This document shows positions 13,001 to 24,590 of a DNA stretch of 64,000 nucleotides, in pieces. The notes below the pieces were generated by a model, which did no database searches, was not told the DNA's origin, and saw only the letters and a program-made list of their open reading frames with translations. Positions within the stretch are counted from its first letter, which is position 1; each line of letters starts with the position of its first letter. Source of the stretch: Asterochloris sp. CNOR1 (lineage: Eukaryota; Chlorophyta; Trebouxiophyceae; Trebouxiales; Trebouxiaceae); assembly GCA_963969365.1 (NCBI GenBank), contig OZ017746.1, positions 2,976,001 through 3,040,000 on the forward strand, given 5' to 3'. The translations under genes were made by a program, and so were the position numbers.

Positions 13001-16000
13001 ACTGGTGCAGTGCAGCAGCAACTCCTGGTAGTGGAGTGCTGCAGGCGCCCCCAGCGAAGGCTTTCAGGGCATGTGGGCCCGGTTGGAGCGGTGCGCTGAC
13101 TGCATGCATTTCAAGAGCGCACTGCTGACCTGAAGGCCTCCAGCTTGGCGTCCTTTTTGACAACGTAGTGGAACAGGGTGCCCAGAATGTAGGCCTCCAA
13201 GCCCACCTGTGCCAGGATGACCAGGATGGAGAATATCATCTCCAGGGCCCTGCAGGCAGGAGCTGCAGTGCTTGTCTTGCATGGAAGCCGGGCTGGCAGC
13301 CTGCCAGGAGACAGCCTGCAAGCAGCTCGTGAGGTGCAGTCGCAATGAACCTGTGAACGGCGGCAGCATCCAAGCCACTTGCACATGTTCTCAGCAGCTG
13401 TTGGAGGGAGTCTGGCATGACTGCACAGGCGTCCCTGCGCCACGTCCCAAGCACACATTGCTGTACACAGCGTGATGCTCCCACCTGCTGAGCAGGCTGC
13501 GCATGTTCAGTGAGTGTCCAATGTTTGCAGAGTGCCTCCAATTTGCCTGTCGCCACAACAGCTGCACCCATACTGTGGCACCACCGGTTGCACCCCGCAC
13601 AGGGGCCTCACCTCTCTGGCACAGTGGGGTCGTATCCCAGATTGGCCATGCCATTGAGGCCCTTGTAGAGCGTGATGGCGTAGGTCTGCAGGATGGTGCC
13701 GTTTGCCTTGCACCCGTAGTCCATGTTGGTGTTGTCGTAAAATTGTTGCAGCCAGGTGGCCTCATCGGCATCGTTGTTGAAGTGTGCGATGCGGGCCAGC
13801 CAGTAGAAGATGCAGCCCACCCAGTGAGCAAACCCCAAGACCAGTACTGCAAATTTGCCAGCGGCGATGTGGCGGATGTTGATTTGCACCATGAGCTCCC
13901 GGGCACGAAAGTAGAGGTACAGTTTGCGCACCCTGCAGCATCAGAGGTGGAGCTGGAGGTGGTGCAGACTGCTGCTCACTCTACCTCCCAAGAGGTGCAG
14001 CTGGCCTGCAGAGTTTGGACAGAGCTGCAGGGGCAGCCTGCAACAGATGAAGTGAGACTGGCAAGAGTTGACTTTAGCTTGAATGAGTCCTCACGTTTGG
14101 CGTGTGGCACTTTGAGCAGGTGTTCCACCAGGCCCAGACAGGTGCGGACCGGCAGCCAGCTTTTCATGAAGACCTCCTTTGCTGGTGTGAACCCCTTTGC
14201 TCACATTGGCTGCATGGCCTTCATTAGGCTGACAAGGAGCTTTGCACTGATACTGAGAGCACAGGGCGCTGGCTGAAGGTCTACCCACCAGCTTGGGCAG
14301 CATAGACAGCCACAACAGCCAAAGGGGATGCCATCACAGTCAGGGGCTGTAAGTACACAAGCCATCTGAGGCATGACACCCCTGCTCGGCCTGCGCAACA
14401 TGGACACCCCACCTCATCCACAGGGGACAGTGCAGCTGCCACATGATGGTCAGCACACTGAAGCTGCGTGCGGCTAGGCATCCATCCGAAGCTGCCCAGC
14501 TGCTTCACGAGAAGCCACCACAGGCGTGGTGGCCAGCGCAGCTGTCTCGTGGTCGACAGCCAGAACCCACCTGCTCAGCCTGGGCAGCATGAGCGCCCAC
14601 CACAGCCACAGGGGCCAGATGAAGATGACGGGCAGATACATCAAGAAGCAGGCTGGCAGGTCCAGCATGAATCCGTGGAACAGAACCTCTGCAGCGCGAG
14701 GGTGGCGCACAAAATGCCGCGATGCCTGCTTGTGCCAGACATCAGCCCTGCAGTGCAGTAAATGCTGAGCCCTAAACTTGCAGCAAGCTGCAGGCCTGCA
14801 CTGCAGCTGAGGGCTGCATCATACATCCAGCAGCCCTGCGTTGTAGCGATGACTGAGCCTCCCTTTTGCTGCGTTCAGCAGCCCTGACGTGCAGTTGGGC
14901 CTTGGCATGCAACAGGCCTGCAGTGCAATCATGTCCAAGCTCCCAGAGCTGCAGGTATCAGCCTTACAGTGCAGGATGAGTAGGCTGGACCAGCTACTTG
15001 TGCGCAGAAGACATGACACAGCTGCTGCATGACAACGCAGCGAGGCTGCTAAGACCCTGAGCACAGCCGGGCATTGACCATGTGCATTTGCCTTCCACTC
15101 CTTCCTCACACAGCCTCTGCACAGTGCCCCTGGTCAGGACCCCCAAGCAGCCTCTAGTGATGGGGACCAGTTGCACAACCTCACCCTTTGTCAGCGACCT
15201 TGTAAAATTGCTGCAGGAGCGCATGCCTGCCAGGCCACAGCGATGGCCTGCCTGCCGCCGCAGCATTCAGGGAGGCCACCCTGCTCATGTGCTGCAGCTC
15301 CTGGAGGCTCTGCTGCGTGCGGCTGCCCACACGGCCGGCCACGCTGTAGCTGCCGAGACGCGCGCCTCCAGGCTGGGCACCTGCAGCCACAGCACTTGGA
15401 AGACTCACAATTGGCTCTGTAGGACTGCAGGAACCTGCTCATCAAAGCAGAGTCACTCCAACCCCTTGACGCAACTGACAGATCGTCAGTGCAGCCCATG
15501 CAAGCATGTAATTGGCTCTGACAGGCCGTTGCAAGTGTCAGAGCCGATTTCATGCTTGCATCATGCTTGCATGGGCTGCACTGACTGTAAGCATTCAGAG
15601 GGCATGTGAACCTCTGCTGAAGCACATCGGCGGGGCTCGTGGGCCAGCACAGCCTCCTGTCCCCTGCGATGAACAGCACTCTCGCATGCAGATCTGTGGC
15701 AATGTTGGGGAACACACAGACCTTACCCTCCCGTGCAAAGCATAGTCACAGGCAGCTTTGTAAGCATGTGGGCTGGCGCAGACAGCTGCTTCTGCCTTGC
15801 ACAGCACCCTCACATGTCACAGAAGCCTGGCGCAGGCCATTGATAGCAGAATACTGTGTTCGTGACGGCATCCTCCTCATTGTGGTGCCCCCCCTGCTTG
15901 CAGCCCGCTCCAGTGTCTGCAGGACAGGGCGGAAAGCCAGCTGACTGCATTGCTGCCAAGCAAGAGCACTTTAGATCTTTTTGGCGACGCCCACTGCGCA

Positions 16001-19000
16001 TCTTGACAGTCCATGGTACTACTGCTGCCAGCCACGATGCACGCAGCACAGGCTGGCAGGCTTGACAATAAGCAATGGCAGGTGTCTGTGGTCAAGCCAG
16101 GCCCAGTTGCAGGTGGTGCCAGTCACGCCCTCCGATGACTGGCTTTGCTGGTTTCACATGCTGGCACACTGCTCACCTGCTTGCTCTCCACTGTCGGCAG
16201 AATCTCTTCTCTTGGGGAAGACGGGCTGCTGTGCTGGCTTTCAGCCTGAGCACACTCCTGTTGGTCCAGGCCCAGAGCAGAGAGCAGCATGATGCCAGTG
16301 TCGAGCACCCAGAGGCAGTCCACAGCCACATCCAGCCACAGCCAGGCAACCTGGACACTGTAGTTGAAATGCCCCAGGCAGCTGCACCCGCACACAAGTT
16401 GTCAGCGATGCTGCCCTGCAAATGCTGCGCACAGTGCTCAGGTCTGCTCTGCAGAACTGGCACAGGCAACACATGGACTGCAGGCCTTGCGCAGGTGGCG
16501 TATCCAGTTTGCATGCTTGGCACAAGATCTCACTGCAGGTGAGTGCTGGCCCATGCTGCACCTTGGGCACAGCATACTGCGCCGCCAGGACATGCGCTGG
16601 CAGACTTGTGGCACCCACCTGCTCTCCCCCAGCCTGTCGTAGCCCGTGCCCAGAGCAATCCTCAGGGGCATGGCAAACAGCTCGTACAGGCACATGATGG
16701 CTCTGAAGTCATCCAACAGTCGCATGGGGAGGGTGTTGGGATCCAGGACAGCCAGCGCGCGTGCAGCCCAACCTTGTCTGTGGGACACCTCGCCAGACTC
16801 GGTGTGAAACTGGACATTCTTTTTCTTGCCAGGTAGCAGGTATGAGGGGCGCTGCAGCTGGGCAAGGGATGACACACCACGGCTGGCATCTGCAGCAGCA
16901 GGGAGCAGCGGCGTCCTGGGCAGGCAGTCTGAGGGGCGGCTGTCAGACGCAGAAGTGCCTGTGCACATGCGCAGAGCAGCAACAACATGTGAGGGGAGCA
17001 GCTGTCCAGGTGCAGCGTTGCATGTGCACAACAGAATGCAGCAGCGCTCCCAAACAGGCATGTGAAAGGGCAGGCTGCGAGCGCCATGGAGGAGCAAGCT
17101 GTGCAGCGTTCTGGCACCTCAGCTGCCTGCATATGGAGGCCGACAAGCATGCCAGCCTGCTCAGCCATGCCTCAAGCAACGCTTACAGGAAGCCTCTGCC
17201 AGACTTGGGTAATGAATGATTGACTTGTGCCTGGCAGCCACCGAGAGGTCTGCCTTCTCCTTGCGTGCCCTGTTGAACCACCTGCAAGCATGGCAACATT
17301 CACCATGGCGGGCACAGTCTGGAGAACTACGAAGGAGGCTGACGCCGTGTGCCATGATGGCGATGGCAGTCCATTGCTCTGCTACCACCTGTATACACTG
17401 TGCGACCAATGAGCCCAGGTTGGACAGCTTCTCAAGCGCCCATCACAGTTCAGAAGCTCTGCCAGCTTCACCAGCCATCTGCTGCACATGCGCACCAACT
17501 TTCAGACCTGTCCTCTTCTTTGCTGTGCAAGCCTTCCTTCCAGTGAAGCACTCTGCCATCAATGGCTCTCTCCTGTTGTGCAGAGTACATGCTCGAGCCG
17601 CCCCTGCTGTCCGTCCCCAGCCAGCAACAGCAAAGCAAGTCCATCAACCATCAGGATGTACCTGCGGCCAGTCTCCATTTCGGAGTCTTCTCCCTCCATG
17701 CGAGACCAGGCTGCACGTGATTGTCCATCAGCGTGCACCACCCTGTTCCTGCTAGCCCAGCGCTGAAAGCCCACAAAGGCCCAAAACTTGCTCCACACGC
17801 CTCCACCCTTCCCAGTGAGCTCGGTGTCAACAGGGGCTGGGGCCATCCCAATCCTGCAGAGGCCGACACAACTGGCAGGGTGTGCTCTTGAGTTTGGCCG
17901 GATATTGGATCGGGCCAGGAGGTCCCACTGACGTGTCACCACAGCCATCTGCCTGTGCATGAGGCAGACTGCTCCGCAGCAGTGATTTGCCACGCTGGGT
18001 CTGACCAGCACATCAACCAGGATCTGCTTTCAATAGAGCAAAGTTGACGCTTGGGCTGTGCATGAGACAGGCTGCACTCAGGCTCTGTGTCCGCCACATC
18101 TCAGTTGTCCGGTGCTTGCTCACCCAAGGGCTGCCACTGCCAAGTCACCTGAACTCGCCATTCACCATCTTCAGCCGGCTGGTGCTCTTGTTGCTTGGGT
18201 TGACCCAGGCGTTGCCATGAGCTTTGCCACCATGCACGCTGAAGTCTGAGCCATGCCTACTGGAGTCTGCTGCAGCCAGATACAGACTATGTCCAAGGCC
18301 GGTATGACTGCAAACTGGGCCATGCTGTACATCATCGGGAATTGAGCTTTCGGCCAACATGCTTGTTTTGCATGCAAGCAGCAACTCAGCACAACAGCAG
18401 GCTTGCATCTGTCGGGAGCGGGTGCTTCCAGGCAGACAGCTGTCAGCTCACCACTGCAAAGGGCAGGTCATCAAACAACAGGGCAGCAAAGCAGCAGACC
18501 TGCATGTGCCAGGAGTGGGTGGTCGCTGCCAGAGGGCGACGGAGGTGCATTGAAGGACACCTTGTGATGATTCGCAGCAGGGACCTGCGGTCACGAGGAC
18601 AAGTGCACGTTGCGAGCTAGCAGAGCACGTCCAGGCTCTTACTTGCCCAGGGCTGACCGGGTCAATCTGGGATTGTGGGGTGCCTCACATGTGGGACTGA
18701 CCTGGCAAACGTGCTGGAATATGGCACCAACTGCAGCTACCAGCACCACTGGAGCGCTAGACAGCAGGTGTTCATGGATGCCTCCAGTGCAGTCAAGGAG
18801 GACTTCTAGAAAGCCACCTCCATTGCGGCTGTAAGGCAGCAGCTTGTTGCACTAAGGTGTGAAGCCATGAACAGCAGCATGCTCACAAAGACGTCCTGGC
18901 GAGCGCCGACTCTGATGGCTGCTGGGTGCGCCCGCAGTGGCTGCATGGGCTGCGAGCCACCTGTGTGGTGTTCTTGTGTGTCGCTACTTGCCGCCTGGCT

Positions 19001-22000
19001 GCTTCCAGACCCCCCATCGTCAGGCCACTTGACCTGGAACACTTTCTTGCCATCACTGGCTGTCTCCTCCTTTACTATGTTAGACTCCTGCACATGAGAT
19101 GAACACCGCTCATGTGACAGCTTCAGTTGCTTTGCCTCGGGCAGGCCTGCAAACCTGCATAGCAGTCATGCGCCCAGACCTGAAGCGCGCTGGTTGCACA
19201 GGCAGCCAAGACCTTGTTGCCAGGGTGCACTGCAGCAGAGCAGGCCTGCACTTGAGGTCAAGGCATGCACTGCCGTGTGCCTCACCCGCTGCTGCCCTGA
19301 CACACGATCTGCAGGGTACCCCGAGTGCCGGCTGCTGGCGCTGTGCGTGCTCCGGCGAGGGGACATGTGGGCGCCGCTGATGTGCGACTCCACCTCCAGC
19401 CCACAGGTGCTGAAGTCCAGGGGCTCATAGCTTTCAGGTGCCACTGTCATGTCATCTTCAGAGGGGGATGGCGCCTCTGAGTCTGCATGTGAGTGAACTG
19501 ACATCGGGCTGCGCCGCCCAAACATGGCAGTCTGGCTCGGAATGGTGTCCTGCAGCGGCAGTGGGAGAGCTTGATGGCAGCAGTACTGTGGCCGCATGGG
19601 ACCTGCAGCTGGCGCTGTGCTGATGCAGAAGAGGAGCAGCCTGTCTGTTGCAATCCATCACGCCTCTGGGCCCGCACAGCCCAGATGCTGGCTGCCTTAC
19701 AATGGAGCTGGCAAGCCAGAGGTGCTACAGACATCAGCCCTCACCAAAACGGGGCTGCTTATGACACTGGGCTGTCCCACCAAGCCAGTGCTGCTGCAGT
19801 AGCATGTGTTGGGAGCATGGACGGCAGGCCAGCACAGCTGTGACCTTCAAGGCAGCCTAGCAACTGCAGGCAACACACCGCCAACAAGGGCCCCTCGGCA
19901 TGCTGCTGAGCTGCATGACGGCAAGTGCTACCGGATGGGGCAGCACCTCACCAGCACAGATGCCTGCTGCTCCTGAGAATGGCTGGCCTCAGGGAGAGGT
20001 GCCCTCTGCTGCGCTGTGATGCTCCCCATGCGAGTGACACCTGCCGGCGTCCCACTGCGCGGTCTCGATGACATGCTGAATGAGAAGTCCTTCTCAACAG
20101 AGCTCTTCCTGCACAGCAGTATGCATGCAGCCTAAACTGCTCAGTTGCATCCCTGGGCCCAGGCTGCACACGGGCAGGAGCCCAGCATGCCTGTCTGTCC
20201 CACTGCCTGTCATGCTGCCGCAGCGTTGCCAAGTGCAGCCAACCAGGCTGAGCGCCTTGAGAACTTGTCGAGCCTGTTCCTGCTGGAAGGCAGGAGAGGT
20301 CAGAGAGAGGCGGCCGACCTACCACAGGCAAGGGCCAGCCACCAACAGAAGGCTTGCCTGGACATGGAATGCTGGGCCCCCTCAGGCCTGGGGGAGGATG
20401 AGTAGCGCTGTGCAGAGTCGGACTGCCTGAAGGCCGCCACAGCGGCCGACACCGTGCTGGTCTCCAGTTCTGAGCCGCTTGCCCCCACAGATGTGGAGCG
20501 CCCCCTGGGAGGCCCCGGGGAGGTGGCCTGCTGCATGTCCTCGGACTGGTAGCGCTGCAGGCGCCGCCGGGACAGGGGCGAGGGCTGCACGTCCTGGGTC
20601 TGCATCTTCTGCAGCATCTCTGCCTCGGTTGCCTGCAGCATGCGGTGTCATGTCAATCTGGATTGCCATGCTCAGCACAGGGAGACCCAAGCAATGTGGG
20701 CTCTGCACAGTGTGGGCCTCAGTCGCCTGCAGTAGAGGATTGAGCGCTCTGGGTCTGTGTCTGCTCAGCATAGGGAGAATCCCAGCAGGGGTGATGCCCC
20801 ACACTTTCTGGGTCTGCAACTTTAGCAGTGCAGCCTCGGCCACCTGCAGCAGGCGTCAGGCCCACGCCTCAATGGGTCTGCAGCTTCTGCAGCATGTCAG
20901 CCTGTATTGCCTACAGCAGGAAGGGAGGGCTCCCTGAGATCTGGAGGGCAGCCAGAGCGCAAGGCAAGGCCTGCACTTCTGCACATCCTGCAGCGTCTCA
21001 GCCTCAGTGGCCAGCAGCAGCAAGAAGGGACTGTGGCATGCAAAACAAGCCTTCAGCAGCGGCCAGGCCTGGCATGCCATGGCCAAGGAGTTGCTGGGCC
21101 AGTCTGGGCAGCCCTCAGTCACTGCAGCTCAGCTGGGCGGTTGGCTGAATGGCAAATGCCCGCGCGATGCAAGGGGGTGTGCCGGAGCATGCCTGCAGCT
21201 CAGCAGCATGGCTACACTGGCAGAGGAAGATGCTGGTGTGCGAGAGTGAGCTGTGAGACAGCCTGCTTCTGACCGAGATGGCAGCTGCAAGGGCCCCTCA
21301 TTGCAGGATGCGACGCCCTGGGCTGTGAGGCAGCAGACCTGCGGGTGAGTGGGCGGCTGCAATGGCGCAGGGGGATGCCTGTGCATGATGGGTGGCAGGT
21401 GCCCTGGCCGTGTGGATGTATCGCTCTTTCTCCGAGGGCGTGGGGTGGAGCTCAGCAGGCTCAGCAAAGGGTCAGGACCTCGTGCCTCCTGAAGCGCCTC
21501 TGCACCATGACAGCCACTAGAGCTCAGCCAGCATCCTGGGGCTGCTAGCCTGTAGCAGTGCTGCAGCGGACATGAGCTATCTTGGTGCACCGGTGACATG
21601 CATGAGGCAGCTGCAATCATGGTGAGACAAGTTTACGCAGGTTGAGTAGCTAACAAGCAAAAGCTGTCAGCAGGTGCATTTGCATGCCAAGGGTAGGCCA
21701 CACCTGTGCTGGCTCCTGCATCCACCACCACAAAGCGCTTCTGGCGAGCCACTTCGCCAGGCTTGAGGCTGCCGGCATGCATCTCCTGCTGGATGTCCAC
21801 TGCCAGCCCAGTGTGACCCAGAGCAGCATGCTGAGCATGCTGGTCTATGCTCTGCAGCAGGGCACCAAGGCTGCAAGGAGCAGGGTGGCACACTGCATCC
21901 TACTGGGTGATGCGGGTCCCCATCATGGGCAAAATGAGGGGCAACATTGGAACACTTCAAGTGAGGCTGTGCTCCTGGTGTCTGATTACAGGCTAGCTGC

Positions 22001-22257
22001 CACTGCACACACGCCATTACACATGCAGAAAGGGGCCTCACCTCAGGCAGGCTGCCATGGCCTGCTTCAGCACAAAGAGCAGCATCAGCAACTGGCGGGG
22101 AGGAGGCACTGCTTTTGGGCACCTCCACCTGCTGCCCTGCGCTGCCTGACTCAGCAGATGCAGGCGGCAGCAGCGAGGACTCCTCCTCCCCGGCTGACAC
22201 ACGTGGAATGAGCAGCCGGGAGGGGCGCTTCTTGAATGTGCGTGAGGGGTCAGCCAT
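7089..22257 (-). CDS. Shaker-type channel with cyclic-nucleotide fold and ankyrin repeats (AKT/SKOR-like)
   Basis: The start at 22257 (MADPSRTFKKRPSRLLIP) opens a long Ser/Pro-rich N-terminus spread over exons near 22257-22045, 21850-21700, 21500-21360, 20640-20400, 20110-19950, 19560-19320, 19090-18870, 18240-18150, 17860-17650 and 17290-17200. S1 is at 16760-16600 (DDFRAIMCLYELFAMPLRI), S2 at 16390-16250, S3-S4 at 14706-14572, S4-S5-pore at 13930-13610 and S6 at 13250-13130. The C-linker is at 12565-12480 and 11955-11800. The cNMP fold is at 11790-11690, 11135-10940 (VVGEIAFFMG, with the QPxxFxVR pattern of plant channels) and 10610-10450. Ankyrin repeats lie at 10050-9800, 9622-9538, 9325-9130, 8440-8172 and 7760-7650. 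A final exon at 7420-7089 may be the C-terminus. The domain order is that of plant Shaker channels. The pore lacks the GYG filter (GMANLGYDP), so K+ selectivity is doubtful. Splice sites were checked only locally. Confidence 0.75.
12528..12888. repeat. three degenerate copies of a channel C-linker exon edge
   Basis: Copies start near 12528, 12668 and 12810, a period of about 140 bp. Each carries GTAGCTCTGCAT-like, GCCTGCAGG and TGTGAGTTGCAG-like blocks. Read on the minus strand, the first encodes the start of the C-linker exon (RRMLQGVQSYCKTRG). The others give decayed versions (RMLQSMQSY then a stop; RMLAGMQSY) inside the intron. Confidence 0.7.
20590..21010. repeat. multiple degenerate copies of a channel N-terminal exon start
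   Basis: The minus-strand exon beginning ATEAEMLQKMQTQ at 20640 is preceded in its intron by decayed versions. One is at 20855-20810 (VAEAALLKLQTQK), one at 20920-20870 (ADMLQKLQTH) and one at 21010-20960 (ATEAETLQDVQK). A shorter trace lies near 20720. Several keep the TGCAG acceptor. Confidence 0.7.
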
Positions 22258-22698
22258 ACTAGTCCACCCTCTGAAAGCACGCCGTCATGTGCTCCCCTGC
22301 AGTGTCAACTCCATAAGACGGCACATGTGGCTGACATGCAGCAGGTCCACATCCCCCGCAGGCAAACCATCCATGCCACCCTACTGTCCAAGATGAGGAG
22401 TGTAGCTGTCACAGGATAACGCCTCCTTCTTGTGAACGACACAGCATCACAGACTGCACCTGTCTGTTGCCCCTGCCCGGGAGCAGGGAATCTGATGGCA
22501 CGAAACTCTGAAACGCTCTCATGTAGTCTGATTTAATACTGAGCAATGAATTCAGAAGGCATGGCGCTCTGATCGATGAGGCTATTTTGGGCTTGGTTCA
22601 ATCATTGGTTTAAGCGTTGGTCAAAGCTTGGCACCCTGCCTTGTTTACCGTCACACAACAACTCTTTGCAAATGCTGCAGTTGCACAGCAAGAGCAGC
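22258..22698. promoter_or_regulatory. divergent promoter region, channel (-) and SUMO protease (+)
   Basis: This lies between the channel start at 22257 and the preferred protease start at 22699. The in-frame alternative ATG at 22576 would shorten it. It is more AT-rich than the flanks, which fits a promoter. I recognise no specific element. Confidence 0.4.
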
Positions 22699-24270
22699 AT
22701 GTCCAAAGCCGATCAGCATGATCATGAGGTGGCAGATCTTGTCGAGCAGCTCAGCAAGCTGGGGCCAGCTACAGATGATGTTATTGATCTGACTAATGAC
22801 GCAGAGGAAGAAGTTATTGACAAGGAGTTGGAAGCAGCAAAATGCCCATGCAAAGGGAATGTCAGGCAACCTGCTAGCCTGAGGCACGCCACCAGCTGCC
22901 CTGCCATTGCAGCGGCACTCAGACACTGGAAGGACTGCCCAAAGCATCCGTACAAGCTGCTGCATCGCCTGCCGGTCAGCAATTACCAGGTGATGCTCCA
23001 ACTTCAGCTTGAGGTGGCTGCCTGGCTATGCTGAGCAGTATTGGTGCATCTATCCTGCAGGTCACATCACATGATCTGGCCACCCTCCAGGGGACAGCCT
23101 GGCTCAATGATGAGGTGCCCTTCTGAAATGCTGAGGATGTTTGCTCTTCTTCTCGAGCCTAACACAAAAGTAGCCCACATAGCTGCAGGTCATCAACTAC
23201 TACCTCCAGCTGATCCAGGTAAAAGGCTTGAATGCCTTGACAATATGCACACTTGTGCCCGACTTGTATTTGTACGTATGTGCTGCTCGCAGGACCGCAA
23301 TGAGAAGCAGCAGGCGGCAGACCCAGCTTTCAAGGTTTCAGTGCAGTTCTTGAACACCTTCTTTTGGCCCAAGTTAGTGCAGGGAGGCCATGCTGGTGAG
23401 CCTACCAGACTGCGGTGTTGGCTGCCTGCACTGCTGCACAGCATCAGGTGAAGGCATCTGCTTCAGCTCTGGTGGGTGTATGGTCAACTGCAATTGGCCA
23501 TGTCAGTGCTGCACCTGCATTGCTGCATAGCCTGCTTGGCATGTGTGCGGGGGCCACACGCACTGCGCAGACCACACCTGACGATCATCTGTGCACTGTC
23601 CTGGAGAGGTGCTTTCACTCAATCCTATCCAATCATGTGTCGCTCAATGGGCAACCCCATGCAAGCAGCTAAGGTCCACTGCCCTGCAGCTGTGCGCCGC
23701 TGGACACGCAAGCGCCACGTGCTCGCAGCAGACCTTGTTCTTATTCCCATCAACCATTGCAACCTGCATTGGTGCCTGGCCACCATTGCGCCATCTGCTG
23801 GCACGCTGTCATACTTTGACAGCATGGGCGGCAAGGGCTCATCGGGCCCTGCTGGCCACAGGGTCCTGGCCACCCTTGAGGAGTGGCTAGTGGTAGAAGC
23901 CAAGGACAAGCAGACAGCAGTGGTAAGCTGCCATAGAGAGCTCGTTGCCTGCCACCTCTCCTTTCCAGTCCATTTGACACTCCATACTGAGCGCATGTTG
24001 CTGTGCCCAAAACACTGAGGTGGTTGCTTTCAAGTCTTTCAGGCACAGGCTAGCTGGCAGCACAAGGTCACACATGCAGAACTCCCCAGGCAGCAGGATA
24101 GCAGCAGCTGCGGAGTCTTCACCTGTATCTATGCTGAGCGTATGGCAGCATCTTCTGCCGCACTTGACGATCTGAATTTTACCCAAAAGGATATCCCCAA
24201 GTTGCGCCTTGGCATGGCAGCTGACATCTGCGCTAGCAAACTACAAAACTTCAGTCTGAATGGTGTTTAA
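22699..24270 (+). CDS. Ulp1/SENP-type SUMO protease (peptidase family C48)
   Basis: Cysteine protease that removes SUMO or matures its precursor. Six exons join in phase without stops: 22699-22989, 23061-23114, 23189-23218, 23293-23395, 23690-23922 and 24043-24270 (312 residues). An upstream in-frame ATG at 22576 would add 41. Family motifs occur in order: TAWLNDE then VINYYLQLIQ, FLNTFFWPKL, AVRRWTRK, the catalytic His in NLHWCLATI, Asp in SYFDSMGG, oxyanion Gln in LPRQQDS and catalytic Cys in SSSCGVFTC. The full triad and Gln are present, so the enzyme should be active. The N-terminal exon carries DDVIDLTNDAEEE, a textbook SUMO-interacting motif. The core lacks the long extension of many Ulps. 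Exon 1 is noticeably less GC-rich than neighbouring genes. The last codons fall in a tandem repeat shared with the 3' flank of the convergent reductase gene. Confidence 0.93.
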
Positions 24271-24590
24271 GAGTGTTTCTTGTGCAAAGCGCACCGCTAG
24301 CTTATTTTGCACATCTCAATTGCTGCCATGCCTGACAGCATACCCAGCAAATGGGACAAAGGCTTTCCACATCACTGGGATATGCTGGAAACGTTTCCTT
24401 GTGCAAATTATGACAACACCGGTCTGAGTGGTGCTTGAGCATTTGCTGTGCAAAGCACACTGCTTGCTTAATTTGCAGGATGCTGATTGCTGCCATGCCT
24501 GACAGGCTACCAAAGAAAGGGGACAAAAGCTTTCCGCGTCCTGGGGTATGCTGGAAAAGTTTTCTTGTACCAATGATGATGCTGCTGTGC
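24244..24590. repeat. tandem duplication (~174 bp) joining the 3' ends of two convergent genes
   Basis: Unit 1 (about 24244-24417) and unit 2 (about 24418-24590) align throughout with mismatches. Shared blocks include GTCTGA.TGGTG, GTGCAAAGC.CAC, TTGCTGCCATGCCTGACAG and GGGACAAA. Unit 1 holds the protease stop codon on the + strand. Unit 2 holds the reductase stop codon on the - strand. Minus-strand unit 1 is a decayed second copy of the reductase C-terminus (KAFVPFAGYAV against KAFVPFLW and stop). Confidence 0.8.

Noticed and set aside
20590-21010. Spaced repeats suggesting a CRISPR array.
   Set aside because: Copies are degenerate, unevenly spaced and related to a coding exon; the DNA is eukaryotic.
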